Shown: positions 41,334 through 50,752 of the stretch, piece after piece
Numbering within the stretch: the first letter of the stretch is position 1
How the letters are laid out: the number at the start of each line of letters is the position of its first letter
Source: UKL13-2 sp043744255
GTDB lineage: Bacteria; Pseudomonadota; Gammaproteobacteria; Burkholderiales; Usitatibacteraceae
DNA: 64,000 nt
Reading direction: 5' to 3'
Assembly: GCA_043744255.1 (NCBI GenBank)
Contig: JAYTVA010000001.1
Location: forward strand, 1 to 64,000
Translations under genes and position numbers: made by a program
Notes under the pieces: model-generated
The model's database searches: none
Told to the model about the DNA's origin: nothing
Seen by the model: the letters and a program-made list of their open reading frames with translations, nothing else

Positions 41334-43562
41334 ATGATTCGTAGAATCGCTTGGATCGCAATTTCGCTGTTGACAGTCTTTTGCCACTCGGCACATGCGG
41401 CGTACGTGAACCGGTATACCGTCATTGCTAATGGTGCACTTACGTTCACCGGTAACACCATCGGCTTGAACAAGGCATCGAACGCCAACGGGCCGGGAAC
41501 GACCGGGGCCATCGGCACCTTCATCACCACCGACACCACCCTCACCGACGGCACTTATCCGGCGGGCACGACGGCCAACTGGACTCTGAACAGATCCAGC
41601 GCACTACTCTCTATCCCGGCGGGCAGTACCGTGCTCTATGCAGAACTTATCTGGAGCGGGAGTTATTCATACGGTGGCGAGAACGTTTTGGCATCTCTCG
41701 ATACGCCGGTCAGCTTCGCTACGCCATTCGGCGCTAACTCGATCACTCGATCCATCGCAACCTCACAAACACTCGGTGCAGCTGGCAACAATGGAACATG
41801 CGCGACCGCGCCGTGCTACTACGTGCGGTCTGCGGACGTCACTGCCATCGTCGCTGCGGCGGGGTCGGGCACCTACACGGTTGGTGGCATCCCTGCAACG
41901 CAGGGCAACTCGGAAAATAACGCAAACGCTGGGGGCTGGACACTTGCCGTGGCGTATCGCAACGGTACCCTGCCGAGCCGCAGCCTGACAATATTCGTTG
42001 GCGCAGAAGTAGCAGGCTCGGCGGCAGCAGCGGTCAACGGATTTTGTACGCCGCCAACCGGGCCGCGCTCGGGTCGTCTGCTGGTGAGTGCGCTTGAAGG
42101 CGACCCCGCCATTACCGGTGATCAAATGTTATTTGGCCCGACAACTGCGACTGCCGTTGCCATATCGGGATCGAACAACCCGGTGGCCAATTTCTTTGCG
42201 TCACAGATCAACAGTGATGCGGGCACACTCAACACCAGCGGCACCTTCGGCACCACCAACAGCTCGCCGGGCACAGGGGTGTCGGGCGCGCGGCAGGGAT
42301 ATGACATTACGAACGTGGATGTCTCCACGACATTGGCCAACAACCAAACCGCAGCAGTGGCCCAAGGGACGACCACGGGTGATCAATACATGATTAACGC
42401 CCTAGGCTTACAAATCAATGTCGGCTCGCCATCGTTTCTCAGCACCAGCAAAGCCGTCGACAAAGCCTTGACGAAAGTGGGCGATATTCTTACCTACACC
42501 GTTGCCCTCAACAATTCGGGCGGCACTGCGGACGCCAACAACACAATTTTTACCGATACGCCGCCATCCGGCACCACGTTCATCGCTGGAAGTGTGACCG
42601 TGGATGGGGTTGCCAACGCTGGCAACCCAGCCGCGGGTATCAATATCGGCACGGTCGCTGCGGGCAGCACGCGAACGGTGGCGTTTAAAGTGACCGTGAC
42701 CAGTATTCCCGCCGCTCCTGCGATCGCCGAATACCTAAACGCAGCTAAATGGGATTACACGTTCGTGAGCTGTGCCGGGCAACCCACGACCACGGGCACC
42801 GTAACTACCAGCGCGGTGTCAACGAAAATCGCGCGACTCGCGATGAGCAAAACCGTCTCGCCAATCGGTATCGTCAACCCCGGTACGACGCTCACTTATA
42901 CCGTGAGCATGACCAACGATGGCACTACCGCGTCTGCCGGTACCACGTTGGCCGATCCGATTCCGGCTGGTACCACCTACGTTTTGGGTAGCACCATGTT
43001 AAACGGGGTGGCAGTCGCGGATGTCGCCGGTGCTATGCCATTTGCCAGTGCTGCCACGGTCAATAGTAGCGGCCAGGCGGCAGGGATCATTGCCGTCGGT
43101 GCTGTTGCAACCGTGACATTTAAGGTGCTGGTGGGCACCAGTGCGGTATCGCCACTCGTTAACACTGCGACCGGCGACGTCGACGGGGCAGGTGCCGCGC
43201 CGGTTACGACCGCAAGCGCCAGCAACACGGTGCCGGTGACCATAAATTTGAGCCTCACAAAAAGCAAAAGCACTAGCCCATTAATCGCGGGCGGCACAGC
43301 GGTCTATCGATTAGTGGTGACCAACGGCGGCCCCGGCACTGCCAGCAACACCGTCTTGCGTGACCCGCCAGTCGCGGGTCTCGCATGCACCGCTGTGACC
43401 TGCGTGGCAGGCTCATTGACCGGTGCTGCCACGTGTCCGATTCCCGCCAGTGTTAGCATCAGCAATCTGCAAGGTGCGACCGGAATTGTTCTGGACAACT
43501 TGCCTGCCGGGTCAAGCATCCCCTTTGACGTGAGCTGTACTGTGAGCGCAACGGGCGCTTAA
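41334..43562 (+). CDS. Secreted DUF11-repeat protein
   Basis: 742 residues from ATG 41334 (a TTG at 41322 in frame is also possible). Signal peptide MIRRIAWIAISLLTVFCHSAHA-AYV. The N-terminal ~330 residues form a beta-rich domain (VLYAELIWSGSYSYGGENVLASLD, GGWTLAVAYRN, LTIFVGAE) common in bacterial adhesin-like proteins. Three DUF11-type units follow: FLSTSKAVDKALTKVGDILTY, LAMSKTVSPIGIVNPGTTLTY and LSLTKSKSTSPLIAGGTAVY. It ends right after the third with no sorting or anchor motif, so release or non-covalent attachment is likely. The stop overlaps the convergent MFS gene by 4 bases. Confidence 0.85.
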   Translation: MIRRIAWIAISLLTVFCHSAHAAYVNRYTVIANGALTFTGNTIGLNKASNANGPGTTGAIGTFITTDTTLTDGTYPAGTTANWTLNRSSALLSIPAGSTVLYAELIWSGSYSYGGENVLASLDTPVSFATPFGANSITRSIATSQTLGAAGNNGTCATAPCYYVRSADVTAIVAAAGSGTYTVGGIPATQGNSENNANAGGWTLAVAYRNGTLPSRSLTIFVGAEVAGSAAAAVNGFCTPPTGPRSGRLLVSALEGDPAITGDQMLFGPTTATAVAISGSNNPVANFFASQINSDAGTLNTSGTFGTTNSSPGTGVSGARQGYDITNVDVSTTLANNQTAAVAQGTTTGDQYMINALGLQINVGSPSFLSTSKAVDKALTKVGDILTYTVALNNSGGTADANNTIFTDTPPSGTTFIAGSVTVDGVANAGNPAAGINIGTVAAGSTRTVAFKVTVTSIPAAPAIAEYLNAAKWDYTFVSCAGQPTTTGTVTTSAVSTKIARLAMSKTVSPIGIVNPGTTLTYTVSMTNDGTTASAGTTLADPIPAGTTYVLGSTMLNGVAVADVAGAMPFASAATVNSSGQAAGIIAVGAVATVTFKVLVGTSAVSPLVNTATGDVDGAGAAPVTTASASNTVPVTINLSLTKSKSTSPLIAGGTAVYRLVVTNGGPGTASNTVLRDPPVAGLACTAVTCVAGSLTGAATCPIPASVSISNLQGATGIVLDNLPAGSSIPFDVSCTVSATGA

Positions 43563-44830
43563 CGGACGATCTCCCGGCCACGTTGCTCGTCAACACGCGT
43601 CAATACGACCAGTGCCAATAAAAAAAATCCGCCGGTAATCAACATCGCCAGCCGATGATTGTTGTTCGTCACCCACGTCACTGCGCCATAGGTCAGCGGC
43701 CCCATCACCGCCGCAAGTCGGGTAGCGACGCCCCATAGGCCGAAGAATTCTGCCGCGCGATCCGCCGGGGAAAAATACGCGACCAGGGCACGTCCGGCAG
43801 ATTGACTGGAGCCCATACATAGTCCGGCGAGATTGGCGGCAATCCAGAATAACGAACGTGTGGTGGCAAACCATGCGAAACCGACCATCGCCATCCAGCC
43901 GACCAGCGTGATCGCGAGTGCGAATTTTTTACCGATGGCGTCCTGCAAGTAGCCGAAGCCAAACGCGCCGATACAGGCGGTGACGTTGACGATCAGCACC
44001 AAAATGATCGTGTCTTTGGTTTCGAAGCCCATCACTTCTTGCGCGTAAATCGCCGCCAACGTGACGACGGTGGCGACACCCGCTTGATACAGTGCGCCGC
44101 AGGCAAACACCCACATGAGATCGCGATAACGCACGGCTACGCGCGCGGTGCGGCGCATTCGCACGAATACAGAATCCTGCTCGATACCTGAAACGCTAGG
44201 CTGGGCGCGTTCTTTGAGCCATATGAAGGTGACGCTGGCCGCGAGCGCGTAAATCACTGCCGTAATGATCATGGTCACTGCGACGGCATCGGAAGCCTTG
44301 GTGCCGCGCGCCTCAGCACCCATGACCCACACGAGACTGAGACCTAGCGCGACTAGGCCGCCGACGTAGCCCCAACTCCAACCCCAGCCAGATACCTTGC
44401 CCATCGCCTCGGGCGTGGCAAGTTCCGGCAAAAAAGCGGCGGTGATGTTTTCGCCAATCGCGTAACAAAAATTAGAGATGATGATGCACACAATTGCCCA
44501 CGTCAGCGCGCCGGGGCCAGCGAAATAGAGCAGGGCGGTGCTGACCACGCAGCTGATGGTCGCAATGAACAGCACACGTTTTTTTGCCGCGTGTGCATCG
44601 GCATACGCGCCGATCACGGGCCCTGCGAACATGACGGCGATGTATGACACGGCGAGGGTGGCGGTCCATGCGAACGTCGCCCACTCGGCACCCTTGGCGA
44701 CGACGGACACAAAATATGCGTTGAACAATGCCGTGAGTACGACGGTGGTGTAGCCCGAATTGGCGAAGTCGTACATCGCCCATGCGAAAACTTCGCGTTT
44801 TTTGACGCCGGGATTGAGGGCGGTAGTCAT
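43559..44830 (-). CDS. UMF1-family MFS transporter
   Basis: 423 residues from ATG 44830. The start block REVFAWAMYDFANSGYTTVVLTALFNAYFV is the signature of the UMF1 (Atg22-related) branch of the major facilitator superfamily. About 12 hydrophobic segments follow, with GPVIGAYADAHAAKKRVLF as the cytoplasmic MFS loop and FGLWGVATRLAAVMGPL near the end. Substrate unknown. It lies 19 bases downstream of the kinase gene stop on the same strand, so it may be the last gene of that unit. Confidence 0.85.
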   Translation of the reverse strand: MTTALNPGVKKREVFAWAMYDFANSGYTTVVLTALFNAYFVSVVAKGAEWATFAWTATLAVSYIAVMFAGPVIGAYADAHAAKKRVLFIATISCVVSTALLYFAGPGALTWAIVCIIISNFCYAIGENITAAFLPELATPEAMGKVSGWGWSWGYVGGLVALGLSLVWVMGAEARGTKASDAVAVTMIITAVIYALAASVTFIWLKERAQPSVSGIEQDSVFVRMRRTARVAVRYRDLMWVFACGALYQAGVATVVTLAAIYAQEVMGFETKDTIILVLIVNVTACIGAFGFGYLQDAIGKKFALAITLVGWMAMVGFAWFATTRSLFWIAANLAGLCMGSSQSAGRALVAYFSPADRAAEFFGLWGVATRLAAVMGPLTYGAVTWVTNNNHRLAMLITGGFFLLALVVLTRVDEQRGREIVR

Positions 44831-44849
44831 GCAGCGATGATACCGTGCC

Positions 44850-47696
44850 TTACTTCGCTGCCGCTGCTCCTGCTTCGGTACGCGCTTGAATGGCTGCGAC
44901 AAGCTCGACCACTTCATCGCGTGTAGGCGGAGGCTCAACCAGCGCAGTGCGGAGTTGGATGGCGGCGTCGGGGCGCATGCTGCTCGCGCGTTCTAGCACG
45001 TCGGTCGCTTTGCGATTATCCAAGCCCCAGATACGCGCTGATTCCGTCACGGCTTCGCGCAGGTGGCCGAGTTGTGCAGGTTTATCCGTCGCGATTTCAG
45101 CCAGCAATATGAGTGCATCGACTTCCAGCGTCGATCTTGCGCGTTTGGTATCGAGGATATTGAGCAGCAGCGCACGCGCTTCCGTCGGATCGTCGCTGAA
45201 TCGCGCGCGCCAGTAGCGTGCTCGGCGCGCAGCAAACGTATCTTCCGCAGTTTCAGCGGCGACGATTTCACGATCAAGGGCGGCGCGCGCGGCTTCACGC
45301 CTGCCGCTCAATCCATCCAGCACGGCAAGCGAAGCATCGATACGCTCCAGCCAGCGGTTACCCTTAATGGCGACGTTCGTGTGCACGCTTCGTGCTGCGA
45401 CAAAGCGTGCTCGCGCCTGCTCCAGTTGTCCCTCGGCGAGTAGCATCAGCCCCCACGCCTCATTGCTACCAGCGCTGTCGTAGTTGGCACCGCCGAAGCG
45501 CCTTTCTGACCCAGCCACCGCGTCGGAAAAAAGTGCCTGTGCCCGTGCGACATCGCCCAGTGCCGCATCAATTATCGCGGCGCGTCGCTGATGCCCGTAG
45601 TTCCATAGCGGGGTATTGCCGAACTGGCGCTTGCGTAGCGCAACCGCGATGTCGTTGGCCTCGCGGGCGCGACGCAAATCGCCGTTTTCGAGCAGGATGC
45701 GCGAGAGATAGCCCAAGTCACTCGCCCACACCGTATCACTCGCAGTCGTGTCCGCGCTGAGATGCTCACGAATCTGGGGGATCAACACCGCAGCGCCGTC
45801 AGCCGTTTTGCCGCGAGCGACTAGGCTGAGCATGATGTAGACGTCGGCGTATTCTCCCGCCCAATTCGTCGGCCCCGGCTTCACTATTCGGGCGGCCGCA
45901 ATGATGCTGCGCATTCGCTGTTCACACTCTTTGATTCGGCCGGACTGCAAGGTATAACGCGCTTCTAGGTATGCGGCCAACCAACAGTGGCTATCGGCGG
46001 ACTGTTCGGCTAACGGCGTGGTGCATTGGCTGCGCAAATCGTCGGCCACGCGGCGATAGGCCGCAACGTCAAATGCGGACAAGTAGCTATCCGCGAGTTG
46101 CGCCTTGGCGCGCTGCACACGTGGATCGTTTGCGCCAAGTGCTTGCGTGAGGTTAGTCACCGCTTTTTCGGAAAACGCGCGCGCTAAATCTTCGCGACCA
46201 AGCTGACCATACGAGCGCGAGAATGTTTCGTAGAGTTCGGCTTGAATCGCGGGCGCGTCCTTGAAATGACGCTCTGCTTCGGCAGCACTCTGGTCGAGCA
46301 ATTGGCGGGCGGTGAAATCAGCACCCTTGGCGTCTACCGGATTGGTATTGCGAAAAGTTGCAATCAAAAAATCCTTGATCTCATTGGCAGTCTTAGCTTC
46401 GCGCGTGGCTTTGTGCGCTTGATAAATCGAGACATTGGTTGCCACGAGCAGCGTGATCGTCGCGCTCGCCAACAGGGCAGACGCTACTTTGTGACGCTGC
46501 ACCAATTTGCGCAATTGGTAGAACGTGCTCGGTGGGCGGGCGGTGATGGGGCGATTGGCGAGATGGTTGCGCAAATCCTGCGCGAGCGCGGCCACGGTGT
46601 CGTAGCGATCCTGCGGTCTTTTTGCGAGCGCTTTGAGCACGATGGCGTCTAGCTCGGCGCTAATGCCATGCGCGCGGGCGGAGGTGTTGGGTATCCATGA
46701 CCAACGGCTGGCGCTTGTTGCACCATTGATTTCGCTAGCGCTTGGCTTCCACTGTGTACTGGGTCGGCTGATGACCGCTTCGACAATCGCGTCTTCCAGC
46801 GCGCCGCGCGATTGACGTTTGAGCTTGTAGGGCGGCTGGCCGCAAATGAGTTCGTAGAGGATGACCGCGAGCGAATACTCATCGCTTGCCGTGCCGATGT
46901 CGTTACCGGTCACCTGTTCGGGTGACGCATATTCGGGCGTGAATACGCGCTGCGAAAATTCGGTTTGCGGATTGTTCTCGGCGGGTTCTTCTTCAGCAAG
47001 GAGTTTGGCGATACCGAAATCGAGTAGGCGAACCTGCCCATCGGTAGTGACCAAGATGTTGGAAGGCTTAAGGTCACGATGAATAACAAGATGCGTGTGG
47101 GCAAAATGCACCGCGTCCATGACTTGCAGAAACAACGTCAGCTTGCCGCGTACATCGAGGTTGGCACTGCGGCAGTAGCGATCAATTGCTGCGCCATCCA
47201 CGTATTCGAGCGCCATGTACGGCTGCCCGTCATCGGCCACGCCGGCGTCGTATAGCCGCGCGATGTGTGGATGATCGAGTGCGGCCAAAATATTTAGCTC
47301 GTGTCGGAAGCGCTCGGCGAGTTGCTTTTTATGCTTACCCGCATGCGGTAATTTCAGCGCCACCTCGCGTTTGATCGCGCCATCGGCGCGCGCGGCCAGC
47401 CATACGCTGCCCATGCCGCCGGTGCCCAATTCGCGGATGAGACGATAAGGGCCAATGAGCGTGCCCGCCTCGCCGAGGAAGCTCTGGGCGTGGGCGCGAT
47501 CAAAGCCCGTGAGGCGCGGAAGCGACGGCAATGCGTCCTTGGCGGGTTGCTCGGCCATCGCCTCGCGTACCAGCGGCAGCAAATGCGCGTGGGCCGGATC
47601 GATGGTCGCCAGCCAAGGCTCGCGTTCCGCCGATGGGAGGTCGAGCACCTTGTCGATCAGGTCAAACGCGATTTTCCATTCAGCGGGGGTGGCCAT
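44850..47696 (-). CDS. Ser/Thr protein kinase with C-terminal TPR-like region
   Basis: 948 residues. A short N-terminal helical region, then a PknB-type kinase domain (~80-350) with P-loop GTGGMGSVWLA, VAL-K lysine, catalytic HRDLKPSN, DFGIAK and APE-like YASPEQ, all intact. One membrane helix follows at ~415-435 (ALLASATITLLVATNVSIYQ). The remaining ~500 residues are helical repeats of TPR type outside the membrane. Such kinases occur beside ECF sigma factors in proteobacteria, as here: the sigma gene lies 72 bases upstream on the same strand. Confidence 0.88.
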   Translation of the reverse strand: MATPAEWKIAFDLIDKVLDLPSAEREPWLATIDPAHAHLLPLVREAMAEQPAKDALPSLPRLTGFDRAHAQSFLGEAGTLIGPYRLIRELGTGGMGSVWLAARADGAIKREVALKLPHAGKHKKQLAERFRHELNILAALDHPHIARLYDAGVADDGQPYMALEYVDGAAIDRYCRSANLDVRGKLTLFLQVMDAVHFAHTHLVIHRDLKPSNILVTTDGQVRLLDFGIAKLLAEEEPAENNPQTEFSQRVFTPEYASPEQVTGNDIGTASDEYSLAVILYELICGQPPYKLKRQSRGALEDAIVEAVISRPSTQWKPSASEINGATSASRWSWIPNTSARAHGISAELDAIVLKALAKRPQDRYDTVAALAQDLRNHLANRPITARPPSTFYQLRKLVQRHKVASALLASATITLLVATNVSIYQAHKATREAKTANEIKDFLIATFRNTNPVDAKGADFTARQLLDQSAAEAERHFKDAPAIQAELYETFSRSYGQLGREDLARAFSEKAVTNLTQALGANDPRVQRAKAQLADSYLSAFDVAAYRRVADDLRSQCTTPLAEQSADSHCWLAAYLEARYTLQSGRIKECEQRMRSIIAAARIVKPGPTNWAGEYADVYIMLSLVARGKTADGAAVLIPQIREHLSADTTASDTVWASDLGYLSRILLENGDLRRAREANDIAVALRKRQFGNTPLWNYGHQRRAAIIDAALGDVARAQALFSDAVAGSERRFGGANYDSAGSNEAWGLMLLAEGQLEQARARFVAARSVHTNVAIKGNRWLERIDASLAVLDGLSGRREAARAALDREIVAAETAEDTFAARRARYWRARFSDDPTEARALLLNILDTKRARSTLEVDALILLAEIATDKPAQLGHLREAVTESARIWGLDNRKATDVLERASSMRPDAAIQLRTALVEPPPTRDEVVELVAAIQARTEAGAAAAK

Positions 47697-47768
47697 GCGT
47701 GGTCTACTTTTACGGCCTCGATACTCTTACAAACGAGTTCCGAGGTCAGAAAATGACATGCGTGCAAT

Positions 47769-48320
47769 TTATTTCAGCGCATGCGACAGGAAAAACTTGG
47801 CCTTCTCCCAGTCGCGTGCGACGGTGCGCGTGGTGACACCCATGGCTTCGGCAACTTCCTTCTCGCTGAACCCGGCGAAATAGCGCATCTCGACGACCTG
47901 CACCAGTCTTGGCTCGATGGCGGCTAGCTCTGCCAGCGCATCGTCGATGCGAATGACTTCGCCCTCGTCAGACGCCACGGAGTCGCCGATTTCGGTGTTG
48001 AGCGTGACCTGCTTGATTTCGCCGCCGTGTTTTTCGGCCATGCGGTGGCGAATAATATCGACGACGATGGAGCGCATCACGCGGGACGCGTAGGCGAGGA
48101 ACTGCCGCTGGTCATGGGCGTTGATGCTGCCCGATTTCAAAAACCTCAGGTAGGACTCGTGAACCAGCCCGGTGGTATCGAGTGACGTGAGCGGAGTCGA
48201 GCGCCTTAGCCGCGAATGCGCGAGGCCGCGCAGGTCTTCATAAAGTGAGGCAAATAGACCGTCAATGGCAGCAGGATCGGATCCGGACGCTGCGAATTGG
48301 GAGGGCTCAATATCGGTCAT
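47769..48320 (-). CDS. ECF sigma factor paired with the Ser/Thr kinase
   Basis: 183 residues from ATG 48320 (a further upstream frame to 48401 is poorly conserved). Sigma region 2: SLYEDLRGLAHSRLRR and FLAYASRVMRSIVVDIIRHR. Region 4: EPRLVQVVEMRYFAGFSEKEVAEAMGVTTRTVARDWEKAKFFL. This is the ECF-type (Sig-70_X6-like) found with kinase-TPR partners; there is no anti-sigma factor beside it, so kinase phosphorylation may control it. Transcribed leftward, diverging from thrS. Confidence 0.88.
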   Translation of the reverse strand: MTDIEPSQFAASGSDPAAIDGLFASLYEDLRGLAHSRLRRSTPLTSLDTTGLVHESYLRFLKSGSINAHDQRQFLAYASRVMRSIVVDIIRHRMAEKHGGEIKQVTLNTEIGDSVASDEGEVIRIDDALAELAAIEPRLVQVVEMRYFAGFSEKEVAEAMGVTTRTVARDWEKAKFFLSHALK

Positions 48321-48548
48321 TGCGTTTTCCAGTGCGTTTGGCGAAGCCGTTTTTTCCCCGAGGTGCGCGCAGTGGATTTGTGTCTCTCTGGAGCGGGACA
48401 CTTTTGATCGTCAACAATCATAGCATTGTCGCGACGAGTCGGTGACAAATTTACTGAGGCAAACTACGTAAGGCCTAGCATTGGCGGGCGTCTCCACGAG
48501 GTAGATAGTGTTGTGGCATCACCCCTGCAAATCGGCTGCCTGCTTCGG

Positions 48549-48554
48549 TATAAT
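48549..48554 (+). promoter_or_regulatory. Candidate -10 of the thrS operon promoter
   Basis: A perfect TATAAT at 48549-48554 with only a weak -35 (TGCAAA at 48526). It lies upstream of the leader peptide and terminator, giving an untranslated leader of about 180 bases before thrS. Confidence 0.55.
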
Positions 48555-48606
48555 CTTGGCATTGACGACGCGTTTTAGAAAGGGCCGCATTTTTGCGGGT
48601 AAGACC

Positions 48607-48654
48607 ATGGTTATGACACCGCCGACTACGATCACCCGAAAACCACTTCCCTAG
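48607..48654 (+). CDS. Candidate threonine-containing leader peptide (thrS attenuator)
   Basis: A 15-codon frame, MVMTPPTTITRKPLP then TAG, four of whose codons are Thr (ACA, ACT, ACG, ACC). The ACT ACG codons lie in or beside the 5' arm of a hairpin: CCGACTA (48622-48628) pairs with TAGTCGG (48652-48658), which includes the stop codon. A second hairpin TTGTCG-TTT-CGACAA (48669-48683) and then the terminator follow. A ribosome stalled at Thr codons would change this folding. The Shine-Dalgarno is weak. This layout fits transcription attenuation of thrS; it is inference. Confidence 0.45.
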   Translation: MVMTPPTTITRKPLP

Positions 48655-48690
48655 TCGGGCTTTGTTCGTTGTCGTTTCGACAAATTCAAG

Positions 48691-48720
48691 AAAAAAGCGC
48701 GGCGTGTCCGCGCTTTTTTT
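48691..48720 (+). terminator. Strong intrinsic terminator in the thrS leader
   Basis: AAAAAAGCGCGG (48691-48702), CGTGT loop, CCGCGCTTTTTTT (48708-48720), just 18 bases before the thrS ATG on the same strand. It should stop most transcripts from the upstream TATAAT unless antiterminated. A short GCTTT (48659-48663) could compete for the 5' arm. The other part of the 418-base gap 48321-48738 shows no gene besides the leader. Confidence 0.88.
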
Positions 48721-48738
48721 CATTTATAAGGTTTCAAT

Positions 48739-50658
48739 ATGGTTGCCATCACACTCCCGGATAAATCGGTCCGCCAATTCGATAAGCCCGTTTCAGTCGC
48801 GGAAGTTGCCGCCAGTATCGGCGCGGGTCTCGCCAAAGCCGCACTCGCCGGCAAGGTAGACGGCAAGTTAGTCGATACCAGCTATGTCATGGCACAAGAC
48901 GCGGCACTTGCCATCGTCACCGACAAAGACACTGATGGCCTCGACATCATTCGCCACTCGAGCGCGCATTTGCTGGCGCATGCGGTGAAAGAATTATTCC
49001 CAGACGCACAGGTGACGATTGGCCCGGTGATTGAGAACGGTTTTTACTATGATTTTTCGTACAAGCGCCCATTCACCCCCGAAGATTTGCTGGTGATCGA
49101 AAAGAAGATGGGCGAGCTCGCCAAGCAGGATTTGCCGGTGACACGCAAGGTGTTACCGCGCGATGAGGCGGTCGCGTATTTCAATGGCATCGGCGAGAAG
49201 TACAAAGCCGAAATCATCGCCTCGATCCCGGCCGATCAGGCGGTGTCGCTCTATAGCGAAGGCGGCTTTACCGATCTTTGTCGCGGCCCGCATGTGCCGT
49301 CTACCGGCAAGCTCAGAGTTTTCAAGCTGATGAAAGTCGCCGGTGCGTATTGGCGCGGCGATAGCAAAAACGAGATGCTGACCCGTATCTACGGCACCGC
49401 GTGGACAAAAAAAGAAGATCAAGAAGCGCATCTGACGATGCTCGACGAAGCCGAGAAGCGCGACCATCGCAAAATCGGCAAGCAGCTTGATCTGTTTCAC
49501 ATGCAAGAAGAATCGCCTGGCATGGTGTTTTGGCATCCGAAAGGATGGACAATTTGGCAGCAGGTTGAGCAGTACATGCGTCAGGTGTACATCGACAACG
49601 GCTATCAAGAAATTCGCTGCCCGATGATTTTGGATCGCTCGCTGTGGGAGCGCTCTGGGCATTGGGAGAATTACAAGGACAATATGTTCGCCACCGAATC
49701 GGAAAAACGCGACTACGCGGTGAAACCGATGAATTGTCCGGGGCACATCATGGTGTTCAATTCCGACCTGCGCTCGTATCGCGATTTGCCGTTGCGCTAT
49801 GGTGAATTTGGCTCGTGCCATCGCAATGAATCATCGGGTGCCTTGCACGGCATCATGCGCGTGCGGGGGTTTGTGCAGGATGACGGCCACATTTTTTGTA
49901 CCGAGGATCAGATCCAGCAAGAGTGTTTGAACTTCACGCTGCTGCTGCAAAAGGTCTACAAGGACTTCGGCTTTACCGAAATTATCTACAAGCTCTCGAC
50001 CCGCCCCGAAAAGCGCATCGGCAGCGAGGAATCGTGGGATAAAGCGGAGAAAGCACTGGCGGATGCCCTGAACGCGACCGGCGTGCATTGGGAAGAGCTG
50101 AAAGGCGAGGGCGCGTTTTACGGGCCGAAGATCGAATATTCGCTCAAAGACGCGCTTGGTCGGGTCTGGCAGTGCGGCACCATGCAGGTCGATCCGAACA
50201 TGCCGGTGCGCTTGGATGCACACTTTGTGGATGAAACCAGCACCCGCAAAGCGCCGATCATGCTGCATCGCGCCATCGTTGGCTCACTCGAGCGTTTCAT
50301 CGGTATCTTGATCGAAAACCACGCTGGCGCGATGCCGTTGTGGCTCGCCCCGGTGCAGGTGGTGGCGATCAATGTCACTGAAAGTCAGGCGGCTTACGTC
50401 AGCGCCGCGGTGGCTGCTCTCAAAGCCGCTGGAATCCGCGTGTCCGCCGATTTGCGAAATGAGAAGATTTCCTATAAAATTCGGGAATATAGCGTGCAAA
50501 AAGTACCTTATTTGCTGGTCTTGGGCGATAAGGAAAAGGATGCCAACATGGTCACAGCCCGTGTGCGTGATGGCAAAGGCGGCGGAGAAAATCTCCCGCC
50601 CATGTCGCTAGAAGCCTTTATTTCCCACGTAAAATCAGACGTTGCCGCGAAGAAATAG
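48739..50658 (+). CDS. thrS: Threonyl-tRNA synthetase
   Basis: 639 residues, standard length. N-terminal TGS domain (~1-62), editing domain with the HxxxH site HSSAHLLAHAVKELFP (~75-90), class II catalytic core (~245-535) with zinc Cys in MNCPGHIMVF and motif 2 RYGEFGSCHRNE, and the anticodon-binding domain at the C-terminus. Charges tRNA-Thr and clears Ser-tRNA-Thr. First gene of the thrS-infC-rpmI-rplT-pheST-ihfA block. The leader with a terminator and Thr codons just upstream suggests regulation by charged tRNA-Thr. Confidence 0.97.
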   Translation: MVAITLPDKSVRQFDKPVSVAEVAASIGAGLAKAALAGKVDGKLVDTSYVMAQDAALAIVTDKDTDGLDIIRHSSAHLLAHAVKELFPDAQVTIGPVIENGFYYDFSYKRPFTPEDLLVIEKKMGELAKQDLPVTRKVLPRDEAVAYFNGIGEKYKAEIIASIPADQAVSLYSEGGFTDLCRGPHVPSTGKLRVFKLMKVAGAYWRGDSKNEMLTRIYGTAWTKKEDQEAHLTMLDEAEKRDHRKIGKQLDLFHMQEESPGMVFWHPKGWTIWQQVEQYMRQVYIDNGYQEIRCPMILDRSLWERSGHWENYKDNMFATESEKRDYAVKPMNCPGHIMVFNSDLRSYRDLPLRYGEFGSCHRNESSGALHGIMRVRGFVQDDGHIFCTEDQIQQECLNFTLLLQKVYKDFGFTEIIYKLSTRPEKRIGSEESWDKAEKALADALNATGVHWEELKGEGAFYGPKIEYSLKDALGRVWQCGTMQVDPNMPVRLDAHFVDETSTRKAPIMLHRAIVGSLERFIGILIENHAGAMPLWLAPVQVVAINVTESQAAYVSAAVAALKAAGIRVSADLRNEKISYKIREYSVQKVPYLLVLGDKEKDANMVTARVRDGKGGGENLPPMSLEAFISHVKSDVAAKK

Positions 50659-50752
50659 CGGCGACGGATGGCGTTTTCCGTGAGCAAGTTTTAGCCCTTG
50701 AGGCGATTTGAAAAAATTGCCCAAGATGTTTGTTAATGTTTAGGAGAGTTTT

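Noticed and set aside
48549..48738. T-box riboswitch upstream of thrS
   Set aside because: No T-box sequence or specifier stem layout, and T-boxes are rare outside Gram-positives; a leader-peptide attenuator fits better.
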